Source: Magnetococcales bacterium
Lineage (GTDB): Bacteria; Pseudomonadota; Magnetococcia; Magnetococcales; DC0425bin3
Direction: 5' to 3'
Length of the DNA stretch: 6,856 nucleotides
Assembly (NCBI GenBank): GCA_015229045.1
Contig: JADGCJ010000170.1
Span: 1-6,856, forward strand
Shown here: piece by piece, positions 1 to 5,668 of the stretch
How positions within the stretch are numbered: position 1 is the stretch's first letter
Layout of the letters: the number at the start of each line of letters is the position of its first letter
Made by a program: the position numbers and the translations under genes
Notes under the pieces: model-generated
The model's input: the letters and a program-made list of their open reading frames with translations, nothing else
The model's database searches: none
Told to the model about the DNA's origin: nothing

Positions 1-88
1 TGCTCAAGATGGCGTCCACGAGTTCCAGGCGCGCCGTCGGGGTGAGTTTGCGGGCTTCCGCTTCGATGGCGGTGACGGTTTTGTTCAT
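1..88 (-). CDS. Addiction-module antitoxin, N-terminal part (cut by left edge)
   Basis: The ATG at 88-86 opens a frame that runs off the left edge after 29 codons. The visible peptide begins MNKTVTAIEAEARKL and continues with TARLELVDAIL. This is the pattern of the short helical antitoxins annotated as 'addiction module protein' (TIGR02574 / PF09720, Unstab_antitox): an N-terminal helix, then 'LxxxxRLELVDxIL'. A GGAG lies 8 nt before the ATG, in the 23-nt gap after the RES gene, so the two genes are probably co-transcribed. Members of this family usually pair with a RelE/ParE-type toxin directly downstream, which here would lie beyond the left edge. The family call rests on a short N-terminal stretch. 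Whether it has any relation to the RES protein is unknown. Confidence 0.7.
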   Translation of the reverse strand, partial: MNKTVTAIEAEARKLTPTARLELVDAILS

Positions 89-111
89 GATTTACGCTCC
101 ACGGAAAGTCC

Positions 112-1494
112 TCACGTCTTTCCATAATATGTGATTGGCAGGTTGCTGGAGGAATATTTCACCCCTTCCACATGATAAACCTTGGCTGATTTTTCAATAT
201 ATGTAAGAGCGGGGCTAAAGCATTGTTTTTTGGTTTCAATGTCAATTCCGAGGAAATCAAAATCACTAGCCTGCTGCCCCTTTTCAGAAGGTGGAACGGA
301 TTTATAGAACAGATTGTATCCGATAAGGATTCCTGGACCGTCGTCATCATGGTCCACATCCGGATAGAATGAGAAATCCTGCCCTTCCAAGCTGCCAGAA
401 TCGTCAACCGTGCATGCGTGGTGAAACAGGACAAGATTCCCCCCATCACGCTCTTGGGCGGAATTGTACAGAATGCCATCGAATCGTGGGGAATGATGGT
501 GAGCCAGGTATTCAGCAACAGCCTGAGTTGCGATGTATTCGAGGTCGGTATTGCTGGGCAGTATCGGGCGGCTGATCTCAAGCGCAAAATGGTTCAGAAA
601 CGTTGAGAACTCCTGCGCCTTTTGAAATTCTGGATCAAACGGGCTGAGTGATTTGATGGTGTGTGAGAGGTTCATCAGATCAAGTATCCGCAATGGACGA
701 GTGATGGTAAATCTCCCGATAATGACCGATGACCCAGTGGGCAAACGGAGTTCAGCCAAACATGTCATGGTATCCATGGAACCGTAAAAAGCGACGATTC
801 CAGCAGGATTCAGACGGTTTGCTCTGGCCACTCTTGCGGGGGGGGCTCCGAGTTGATTGGCTGGGTCCCTCAATAAATCAACGATTGCCTTTTCATTCCG
901 GAAGTCCACTTCGCGAGCGCGGAATACCGAATCGATCTCCGTACCTGGGCCGATGGTGCGGATGATTGAGGCGTTGATCCATTTATGCACGATTTCAAGG
1001 TCATCAAAAACCCTATGAAGTTGCTCGGTTGATGTCTTGGAGAAAAAACGAGCCTCGTGTTTGATGTGCTGCTTGAATTCATGCCAGGAATCAATAGGAC
1101 CTCGCCATTGTTGATAGTAAGGGGAATTAAGCTGTATGTATGTGAAATCATCTGAAAAGAACGGAGAATCCCCATCTCTTGGATCGCACCCAGGTTCGTC
1201 ACCAAAGAGAGCTTGTGCAATCAGCTCATTGACCGGATCGTCCCAGCCAGCAAACTCATAAAGCATTGTTTGGAGATCATCACCTTCTGCTTCACCAAGA
1301 TATTGGTTGTAATCTCCGATGCCATGGTGGAGCTTGAAAGCCGTGGCGATTTGTTCAAGCAGGTCTGTGATAGGAATAGATTTTTGATTTTCACTCCCAC
1401 ATGCAGAGCAGGGTTGAATGCTTCCCTCATTGATAACGCGCTGCTGTAAGAAAGCATCTTTGATGCAGGCAGCGCAGATTGTGCTTTCGTTCAC
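112..1494 (-). CDS. RES-domain protein (predicted NAD+-consuming toxin) with N-terminal Cys4 motif
   Basis: This is a 460-residue protein. Residues 7-32 hold two CxxC pairs (Cys7/Cys10 and Cys29/Cys32), suggesting a zinc-binding motif. A helical middle region follows, as in the HEPN/RES N-terminal domain family. A RES domain spans about residues 185-360. It shows Arg192 (VFRAR), Tyr237 in 'AFYGSMDTMTCLAELR', Glu248, and a 'FDGILYNSAQ' block with Ser345. Characterised RES toxins degrade NAD+ and usually have an Xre-type antitoxin encoded beside them; none is visible here. The start is taken as GTG 1494-1492, which has a GGGGG 5 nt upstream and overlaps the stop of the upstream remnant as GTGA. 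The upstream TTG at 1521-1519 has no ribosome site and lies inside that remnant. Codon use is clearly more AT-rich than in neighbours, suggesting separate origin. Family call is good; toxicity is inferred. Confidence 0.8.
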   Translation of the reverse strand: MNESTICAACIKDAFLQQRVINEGSIQPCSACGSENQKSIPITDLLEQIATAFKLHHGIGDYNQYLGEAEGDDLQTMLYEFAGWDDPVNELIAQALFGDEPGCDPRDGDSPFFSDDFTYIQLNSPYYQQWRGPIDSWHEFKQHIKHEARFFSKTSTEQLHRVFDDLEIVHKWINASIIRTIGPGTEIDSVFRAREVDFRNEKAIVDLLRDPANQLGAPPARVARANRLNPAGIVAFYGSMDTMTCLAELRLPTGSSVIIGRFTITRPLRILDLMNLSHTIKSLSPFDPEFQKAQEFSTFLNHFALEISRPILPSNTDLEYIATQAVAEYLAHHHSPRFDGILYNSAQERDGGNLVLFHHACTVDDSGSLEGQDFSFYPDVDHDDDGPGILIGYNLFYKSVPPSEKGQQASDFDFLGIDIETKKQCFSPALTYIEKSAKVYHVEGVKYSSSNLPITYYGKT

Positions 1495-1517
1495 AACTTC
1501 CCCCAGAAAGCGCGTTG
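1491..1517 (-). repeat. 27-nt hsdS 3'-end repeat, copy in front of the RES gene
   Basis: Nine codons (QRAFWGKL plus stop) match the true hsdS 3' end at 3249-3275 at 24 of 27 positions. The three differences are at repeat positions 9, 13 and 19; the second and third change amino acids (W for R, K for E). Both copies are in direct orientation, and both carry the ribosome site and the stop/start overlap for the following gene. Confidence 0.75.
1497..1504 (-). promoter_or_regulatory. Ribosome binding site of the RES gene, inside an hsdS-like 3' end
   Basis: On the minus strand this reads GGGGGAAG and is followed by TT and GTG. The GTG overlaps the TGA that ends the upstream remnant frame. It decides the RES start at 1494 rather than the TTG at 1521. 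The same arrangement (GGGGGGAG, TT, GTG) precedes the nucleotidyltransferase gene after the intact hsdS. Confidence 0.65.
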
Positions 1518-1632
1518 ACAAAGTGCGCCGAACAGAATGATCCGCTTCGGGTGGACGGTTTCCCCGATGCGGGCGCTCATGGCGGAGATGTCGGCGTCGG
1601 CGATGGTCATGGTTGGCGCTCCATTGAACAGG

Positions 1633-1893
1633 TCACCACTTTCCCTTGTTGGGCCGTTGGGTCAGGGCCGAACCGGCAGCGCTTTTTCCGGCTTTGCTGG
1701 TGCCCGGGCTTTTCAGCGCCTTGCTGGCGGCGGATGCGGCCTTGGGGCCGGTCACCTTGGCGTTGCCGGTTTGCGCCAGGGCCGAGCCGGCGGCGGACTT
1801 GGCCGCCTGGCTGGCGTTGGGATTGCGCAGCGTCCTGGCCGCCGCCGAGGCGGCCCTTTTGCCAGTGCTTTCAGAGTTCTTTCGAGATGCCAT
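1633..1893 (-). CDS. Small Ala/Ser/Lys-rich two-repeat protein of unknown function
   Basis: This is an 86-residue basic protein. The start is set at ATG 1893-1891 because AGGAG lies 6 nt upstream; the longer in-frame extension would overlap the preceding gene and lacks such a site. The protein is two copies of a 29-residue unit (residues 13-41 and 51-79, period 38). Each unit has the form 'K/P-x-AASAA-x-x-xL-x-x-P-x-xS-x-A-x-KSAAGSAL-x-Q', and the tail ends in NKGKW. There is no signal peptide, membrane segment, Cys or catalytic motif. Similar short 'KSAAGSALxQ' proteins are familiar as unnamed hypothetical proteins in proteobacteria, from memory and not checked. The high Lys and Ala/Ser content could suit nucleic-acid binding or a disordered role, but nothing shows it. 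It starts 23 nt after the HIRAN gene, so co-transcription is likely. Confidence 0.75.
   Translation of the reverse strand: MASRKNSESTGKRAASAAARTLRNPNASQAAKSAAGSALAQTGNAKVTGPKAASAASKALKSPGTSKAGKSAAGSALTQRPNKGKW
1657..1857 (-). repeat. Two 87-nt coding repeats within the Ala/Ser/Lys-rich gene
   Basis: The units lie at 1771-1857 and 1657-1743. The two units share AASAA and KSAAGSAL with identical spacing at the protein level. The DNA has diverged at many codon third positions, so this is an old duplication maintained as protein rather than a recent copy. Confidence 0.65.
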
Positions 1894-1916
1894 GATGGGC
1901 TCCTGCGCCAATGATA

Positions 1917-2351
1917 TCACGCCTGTCCGGGCCGGGTTTCCATGAGGATGTCCATCTGGATCCTCTCCCACGGGTTGCTGGAATCCTTGAGACCCGTGAT
2001 GCGGGCCCGCAGGGTCTGGCCCCGGTCCAGCATCTGGGAGACCGCCACGTTGGCGGCCCGGGGGACGTAACCCAGTTTTTTCCCGTTCCAGAGCACCATC
2101 ACCGCCTTGCCGTCATAGGCGTTGTCCGCCTCCCGTTGCAGTACCAGCGGCTGGCCCGTCCGCAGCCGGGACCAGAGCCATTCCCCCTGGTGGTATTGGA
2201 ACCCGGCCACGGGCGAGGTCTGGAGCAGCACCTCGGTGGGGGGCGTTTCAGGTTCCACCCGGGGCTGGGCTACGCCAGTGCGCGCCCCGCCGAACAGGAG
2301 CGCGGCCAGACCCGCACCCGCTTTCAGGAATCTTCGTTTCGAGAGGTTCAT
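1917..2351 (-). CDS. HIRAN-domain protein with Tat-like signal peptide
   Basis: This is a 144-residue protein. The start is the ATG at 2351-2349, with GGAG 7 nt upstream; an upstream in-frame start at 2390 would push the signal peptide inwards. Residues 4-10 read SKRRFLK, followed by a small hydrophobic stretch (residues 11-23) and a likely cleavage after GVA at residues 26-28. This looks like a twin-arginine export signal. Residues ~40-135 match a HIRAN domain (PF08797): 'VAGFQYHQGE', 'LVLQREADNAYDGKAVMVLWNGKKLGYVPR' (in parts at 69-98), then 'LRARITG' and a closing strand. HIRAN in HLTF binds DNA 3' ends inside cells, so an exported stand-alone HIRAN domain is not explained by that role. 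The gene lies 183 nt after the HEPN gene and just before the Ala/Ser/Lys-rich gene. The domain call is firm; export is likely; function is unknown. Confidence 0.82.
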   Translation of the reverse strand: MNLSKRRFLKAGAGLAALLFGGARTGVAQPRVEPETPPTEVLLQTSPVAGFQYHQGEWLWSRLRTGQPLVLQREADNAYDGKAVMVLWNGKKLGYVPRAANVAVSQMLDRGQTLRARITGLKDSSNPWERIQMDILMETRPGQA

Positions 2352-2534
2352 GGTCGATCTCCGTTGAAGGGGTTGCCTGCCCCTCTCCAACGCAACGCCC
2401 GGACCAATCGAGACGCTTCGTTTGAATGAACGACTTCTCCTTGCTCTTCAGCATGTTGCAGGTCAGATCCTGAACCGACTGCCTCCTTGTTTCACGCCGC
2501 AATCATAAACAATATTCTGGTTTCATGATATTTC
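2352..2534 (-). other. Intergenic gap between HEPN gene and HIRAN gene
   Basis: This is the longest stretch without a supported gene. On the minus strand it holds a -10-like TATGAT (2507-2502) with no good -35 box 16-18 nt before it. It also holds a short hairpin (stem AGGGG/CCCCT, 2368-2384, 7-nt loop) just ahead of the HIRAN ribosome site. A promoter for the HIRAN gene would be expected here, but neither element is strong enough to call. Short frames such as one from an ATG near 2454 run into the HIRAN gene in the wrong frame. No T-run terminator was seen. Confidence 0.3.
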
Positions 2535-2930
2535 TTACTCTGACGCCGAGCCGATGATGTCTGATACCCTGCGCAACAGCGTATCCACCCGGAGGACGAG
2601 ATCTTTCCGGTCCAGGATGGCGTCGGCAGCATCCCATGCCTCATACCGGAAATGCACGGCAAAGGCGGTCAGGTCGATAAAATCCCACTCCCTGGTCACA
2701 TCCTCGCCGGCTTGCTGGAGCAGTACCAGCAGCAGGCGCAGGTTATGGGTTCGAGGGACTTCCTGGTCACGATGGGCAAGCCATGCCTTGAGGGATTTCT
2801 CCACCGCCTGTTGGGCGTGCAGACCGAAAATCTCATCCGGAAAGCGTTCGGCGTCCTGCATGTTGACGATGGCTTGCTGGTCACGACTGGCGGCTTCCAG
2901 CATGCGCCGGGCGGTTTCATGATCGGGCAT
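2535..2930 (-). CDS. HEPN-domain protein, partner of the MNT nucleotidyltransferase
   Basis: This is a 131-residue all-helical protein of the HEPN family (PF05168-like). Diagnostic stretches are 'FGLHAQQAVEKSLKAWL' at residues 35-51 and 'RTHNLRLLL' at 60-68, followed by a helix with 'HFRYEAW' at 93-99. The ATG at 2930 lies inside the end of the nucleotidyltransferase gene (14-nt overlap) with GGAAGG a few nt upstream, so the two proteins are made together and probably bind each other. In known MNT/HEPN pairs such as MntA/HepT, the HEPN protein is an RNase toxin that MNT neutralises by adding AMP. The HepT ribonuclease signature Rx4HxY is not visible here; only 'FRYEAW' stands in the comparable place. 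It may belong to the HEPN branch without that motif, and its activity is uncertain. Confidence 0.82.
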   Translation of the reverse strand: MPDHETARRMLEAASRDQQAIVNMQDAERFPDEIFGLHAQQAVEKSLKAWLAHRDQEVPRTHNLRLLLVLLQQAGEDVTREWDFIDLTAFAVHFRYEAWDAADAILDRKDLVLRVDTLLRRVSDIIGSASE

Positions 2931-3249
2931 GGAGCACCTTCCCCTCTCGCAAGGCGCGGGCGACGACGTGGTTGGTGGAGGATTTCAATTGCTCCACCTC
3001 TTCGCTGGAGTAGACCAGGATATCCGTCGGCACCGGAATGGTCCCCATGGCCCGCTCCAGCCGGTTGATCTCCTGGAAGCGGCTGCGCTGGGGGCCGAAC
3101 GGCTCGGCTTCGATCACCAGCAGGTCCACGTCGGCATCGGTTTCGGCATCACCCCGGGCCTGGGAGCCGAACAGGATGATCCTCTCCGGCTGGGCGGCGG
3201 CGACGATGGCACGCACCATGGCGGCCAAGTGGGTTTCCATAGTCGTCAT
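2917..3249 (-). CDS. MNT-type nucleotidyltransferase (predicted antitoxin/regulator of the HEPN protein)
   Basis: This is a 110-residue minimal nucleotidyltransferase (PF01909 type). It has the catalytic signature G28-S29-x10-D40-x-D42 ('GSQARGDAETDADVDLLV') and a third carboxylate, Asp76, in 'TDILVY', so all metal-binding acids are present. Such proteins transfer nucleotides to a partner; in MntA/HepT they AMPylate the HEPN toxin. The start chosen is ATG 3249-3247: GGAG lies 5 nt upstream and the remnant at 1610 aligns to this start without gaps. GTG 3252-3250, overlapping the hsdS stop as GTGA, is a possible alternative adding one residue, and ATG 3240 is another. It is coupled to hsdS upstream and to the HEPN gene downstream. 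Presence of a toxin-antitoxin-like pair inside a restriction operon suggests it guards against loss or failure of the operon; that is inference. Confidence 0.85.
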   Translation of the reverse strand: MTTMETHLAAMVRAIVAAAQPERIILFGSQARGDAETDADVDLLVIEAEPFGPQRSRFQEINRLERAMGTIPVPTDILVYSSEEVEQLKSSTNHVVARALREGKVLHARS

Positions 3250-3275
3250 CACAACTCCCCCCGGAAGGCGCGTTG
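3249..3275 (-). repeat. 27-nt hsdS 3'-end repeat, copy in the intact hsdS
   Basis: The last eight hsdS codons (QRAFRGEL) plus stop. This is the partner of the repeat at 1491-1517. Here it is continuous with a full-length hsdS, so this is the native context and the other copy is the displaced one. Confidence 0.75.
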
Positions 3276-4439
3276 GGTGAGGGACTGAAAAAGGTTGGTC
3301 GATTCAGATTTTTGTTGCTGATGCTGTATGGTTAATATTTCTATTTGGCGGACTCGCTCAATGAATTTCTGTTGCAAGTCGATTGGAGGAACCGGGATTG
3401 GCAGGGCTTTAAGTGTTTTTGGGTTTAGAAATGTAAATGCGTTATCTTTCTCATTACTGCGTAGCCCGCCCAGCCTGTGCGAACAATAGGTGAATAAAAA
3501 AACAAAATATTCTGAAGTCAACTGTGCATGATCTAGGACGACGCGAACCAGATTTGTGTTGATAATTGATTGGCGGACTTCAGGTTTGGCGATACACATT
3601 CGTCCTACAGTTCCAGCCCTGGAAATAAGTATATCGCCATCAGTCACTGAATATCTCTTTAACTGCTCATATTTCTCCTCGGCAATGAAGAGCTTTGGGG
3701 TTGGTACGAAACGGTTTTGCCCAACGTTATCAATGTTCCAAACTGGAACACCCTCACTAACATATTCATGTTTTTTCAAAGCGCTCCCAAAGGGGCCAGA
3801 CTGGGTTCCTGAGCGTTCTTTGCTGAGCACTGATTGCACTTTTTTTATTGGAAATCCATTTGGGTTGGTGACGGGGTCGCCAAACATGTCGAGGAAGACA
3901 GCGCGGAGGAACTGGTCGGCCAGGGCCAAGGCTTGGCGGCGCTTGCGGCGGATGGCGTCGGCCTTGTCCAGAATCGCAGCGATGCGCTTCTGCTCCGGGA
4001 GGGGGGGAAGGGGAACTGTTAGCTGGCGCAGAACGTCCAGCGTGATTCCCTTGACAGTGGCTCCCTTTCCAAATGACTCAATCAGACCTGCATTAGCATT
4101 CAAAAAGTGGAGCAAATACCGAACATCCACCTCGGGCTTGCAAAATAGAGCTTTCAAATCCTGATTGATTGCAATGTCGATGGTGTTGATTGCAGCCCTT
4201 CCCAACGCCATTCTCGTGGCTGTGACAATATTCCCAGAGGGGATAATGTTCGTTGCGCTTTGTTCGACTGCCTCGGGCGTGATTGACTCAAGCGTTTCAG
4301 AAAGAACTGAACCGTTTAAATCTTTGACCGTTGCCCATGGGATAGAGCCATCCCAATAGGTAGGGTTGGATCTGCTAGGAGTGCCGCCACCTTTGATATC
4401 TACTAGGCTCCCAAGAGGTACAGTGTGCAACTGCGTCAT
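3249..4439 (-). CDS. hsdS: Type I restriction-modification specificity subunit HsdS
   Basis: This is a 396-residue protein with the classic two-half layout (PF01420 twice). The first target-recognition domain spans ~1-142 ('[25 protein letters not shown]' in parts at 18-41). A central conserved helix region covers 143-195 ('[19 protein letters not shown]', then 'FGDPVTNP'). The second recognition domain is ~196-345 ('[14 protein letters not shown]'), and the distal conserved helices run 346-396, ending QRAFRGEL. It would set the bipartite DNA target and scaffold two HsdM. The start ATG overlaps the hsdM stop (ATGA) with GAGGGG upstream. The recognition-domain DNA is more AT-rich than the conserved helix regions, which is usual because these domains are exchanged between strains. 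Length and both halves look complete. The target sequence cannot be predicted here. Confidence 0.95.
   Translation of the reverse strand: MTQLHTVPLGSLVDIKGGGTPSRSNPTYWDGSIPWATVKDLNGSVLSETLESITPEAVEQSATNIIPSGNIVTATRMALGRAAINTIDIAINQDLKALFCKPEVDVRYLLHFLNANAGLIESFGKGATVKGITLDVLRQLTVPLPPLPEQKRIAAILDKADAIRRKRRQALALADQFLRAVFLDMFGDPVTNPNGFPIKKVQSVLSKERSGTQSGPFGSALKKHEYVSEGVPVWNIDNVGQNRFVPTPKLFIAEEKYEQLKRYSVTDGDILISRAGTVGRMCIAKPEVRQSIINTNLVRVVLDHAQLTSEYFVFLFTYCSHRLGGLRSNEKDNAFTFLNPKTLKALPIPVPPIDLQQKFIERVRQIEILTIQHQQQKSESTNLFQSLTQRAFRGEL
3255..3262 (-). promoter_or_regulatory. Ribosome binding site of the nucleotidyltransferase, encoded by the hsdS tail
   Basis: On the minus strand this reads GGGGGGAG, formed by the Arg-Gly-Glu codons at the end of hsdS, followed by TT and GTGATG. 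The GGAG sits 5 nt before the ATG at 3249 but only 2 nt before the GTG at 3252, which favours the ATG. Translation of hsdS would deliver ribosomes directly to this site. Confidence 0.65.
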
Positions 4440-5668
4440 CCCACCATCCCCCTCAACTCTTCCAAATCCGCCATAATCGCCCGCTCCAGCTCCACCATCC
4501 GCTCCAGAATCTCCCCAGGCGGGTCGTATTGCTCCTCCTGGTAAACCGTCTCCTTGTAGCGGTTGATGGAGAGGTCATATTTGCCATCGCCGCGAATCTC
4601 GGCCACGGGGACGCAAAACGCCTTGGCGGTGCGGTCGGTGAGCTTTTTCGGGTCACGGGCCTTCCACTGCGCCAGCAGGTCCGGCAGGTCGTCCTTGTCC
4701 GGCGTCGGGGTGCGCTTATCATCCAGGCTGAAGCCGTCGGCCTGCACATCATAGAAAAAAACCTGATCGGTCTTGCCCCCCTTGGTAAAAACCAGCACCG
4801 CCGTGGAGACGCCGGCATACGCCAGCTTGGGATGACGCTCCGGGAAGGTGTTGCTCAAAGTGTCCTGATAGTGGATGTCCGGGGCATCGATGCCATGGAG
4901 CAGCAGGTTCATGGCGGCGATGCGCAGCATGGTGACGTCGAAGTCGAACCCCCGGAACATGCGGCGCTGGATGTGCTCCCGATGGGGTTCCAGCAGGTCG
5001 CCGTGGTAGATCTTCTCCCCGGATTCCGGGTCGGTCTCCACCATCTCCGGGGAGGTGTATTCCCGCATCAGGTATTGCATGGCCTCCACCAGGAAGCCGG
5101 CGGTGCCGCAGGCGGGATCACCCACCACCTCGTCGGGGCGGGGGGCGACCATCTCCACCATGGCGCGGATCACATGGCGCGGGGTGCGGAACTGGCCGTT
5201 GATGCCCGCCGTGGTCAGTTTGCCCAGCAGATACTCGTAGAGATCCCCCTTGGTGTCCCCGGCGGTGAGCGGCAGGGCGTCGATCATCTCCACCGCCTTC
5301 ACCAGCAGACTGGCCTTGGCGATCATCAACTGGGCCTCTTTCATGTATTCGCCGAACTCGGCCCCGTCCACCGCCACCTTCTTGAAGTGGGGAAAAACCC
5401 GGTCCCGCACCAGGGGCAGCATCTCCTCCGCCCCCAGGTGCTTGAAGTGGGACCAGCGCAGTTCCTGCTCGGTTTCGCCGAAATTGCGGCGGCCCTGATG
5501 GCCCGTGCGGGCGTCGCGCTTTTCGTTGCGGGACTCGGCGATATCCAGCAGCCGGGCGAACATCAAAAACGAAATCTGCTCGATGACGGTGAGCGGATTG
5601 GTGATGCCGCCGGTCCAGAATTCTGTCCAAAGTTTGTCCACTTTCGCTTTCAACTCACCAGTGATCAT
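4436..5668 (-). CDS. hsdM: Type I modification subunit HsdM with in-frame loss of catalytic motif IV
   Basis: This is a 410-residue adenine methyltransferase subunit; close family members are ~500. The N-terminal helical domain (1-130, beginning [14 protein letters not shown]) and '[15 protein letters not shown]' (137-151) are normal. So are 'NGQFRTPRH' (157-165) and the S-adenosylmethionine motif I 'DPACGTAGF' (184-192). After 'HPKLAYA' (279-285) the protein jumps straight to '[13 protein letters not shown]' (286-298). In this family about 95 residues lie between these blocks, including 'NPPF' (motif IV, the catalytic pocket) and 'GGRxAVIVPDGVLF'. No other [DN]PP[FYW] occurs; 'DPPG' at 382-385 belongs to the C-terminal part. 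Frame is kept, so a stable but methylation-dead protein is expected. The missing length is recalled from family knowledge, not aligned here. The start overlaps the hsdR stop (ATGA), with GGAG 10 nt upstream. Confidence 0.93.
   Translation of the reverse strand: MITGELKAKVDKLWTEFWTGGITNPLTVIEQISFLMFARLLDIAESRNEKRDARTGHQGRRNFGETEQELRWSHFKHLGAEEMLPLVRDRVFPHFKKVAVDGAEFGEYMKEAQLMIAKASLLVKAVEMIDALPLTAGDTKGDLYEYLLGKLTTAGINGQFRTPRHVIRAMVEMVAPRPDEVVGDPACGTAGFLVEAMQYLMREYTSPEMVETDPESGEKIYHGDLLEPHREHIQRRMFRGFDFDVTMLRIAAMNLLLHGIDAPDIHYQDTLSNTFPERHPKLAYAGVSTAVLVFTKGGKTDQVFFYDVQADGFSLDDKRTPTPDKDDLPDLLAQWKARDPKKLTDRTAKAFCVPVAEIRGDGKYDLSINRYKETVYQEEQYDPPGEILERMVELERAIMADLEELRGMVG
4811..4822 (-). other. Deletion junction inside hsdM
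   Basis: Minus strand codons for Ala-Tyr-Ala-Gly (residues 283-286), GCGTATGCCGGC, mark the join. In family members, 'KLAYA' (or similar) occurs before the catalytic block and 'KPYAGVSTA' after it. A short shared Tyr-Ala stretch (TAYGCC) could thus have allowed recombination that removed ~285 nt in frame. The parent DNA is not in the window, so the microhomology is inferred. Confidence 0.7.

Larger units (their letters stand above)
1491..1610 (-). pseudogene. Chimeric remnant: MNT nucleotidyltransferase N-terminus fused to an HsdS C-terminal tail
   Basis: This is an open frame of only 39 codons, with a GGAG 8 nt before its ATG at 1610-1608. Residues 1-28 match the start of a MNT nucleotidyltransferase: they end in HPKRIILFG, aligning without gaps to residues 20-28 of the intact protein at 2917-3249 (QPERIILFG). 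The catalytic GSx10DxD that should follow is absent. The frame instead continues ALCQRAFWGKL and stops, which resembles the end of the local HsdS ([11 protein letters not shown]). The last 27 nt match the hsdS 3' end at 24 of 27 positions. The join falls at 'LFG', a sequence plausible in both parents. It is read as the scar of a recombination that brought the RES gene, with the tail of its former hsdS neighbour, into a nucleotidyltransferase gene. The peptide probably has no function, but its translation may deliver ribosomes to the RES start. Confidence 0.75.

Noticed and set aside
1479..1914. Plus-strand frames of 125-138 codons opposite the Ala/Ser/Lys-rich gene
   Set aside because: Their Arg/Pro/Gly/Trp-rich composition mirrors the repeat gene, there is no ribosome site, and the repeats are coherent only on the minus strand.
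2368..2384. Short hairpin (AGGGG/CCCCT) before the HIRAN ribosome site
   Set aside because: A five-pair stem without a T-run is too weak for a terminator and too common to call a regulator.
1911..2429. Plus-strand frame of 172 codons opposite the HIRAN gene
   Set aside because: The minus strand has a signal peptide, HIRAN motifs and a good ribosome site. The plus frame looks like a low-complexity shadow.
2502..2507. Possible -10 box (TATGAT, minus strand) upstream of the HIRAN gene
   Set aside because: No matching -35 hexamer at 16-18 nt (the site reads TATCAT), so it is not called as a promoter.
2929..3288. Plus-strand frame opposite the nucleotidyltransferase
   Set aside because: The GSx10DxD motif and operon coupling are on the minus strand; the plus frame has no family features.
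3300..3860. AT-rich stretch in hsdS as an insertion
   Set aside because: It coincides with the second target-recognition domain in an unbroken frame; such composition is usual for these exchangeable domains.
4514..4525. 'DPPG' (residues 382-385) as a possible replacement for HsdM motif IV
   Set aside because: It lies in the C-terminal region, far from the expected place after motif I, lacks the aromatic fourth residue, and as recalled a similar DPP occurs there in intact homologues that also have NPPF.
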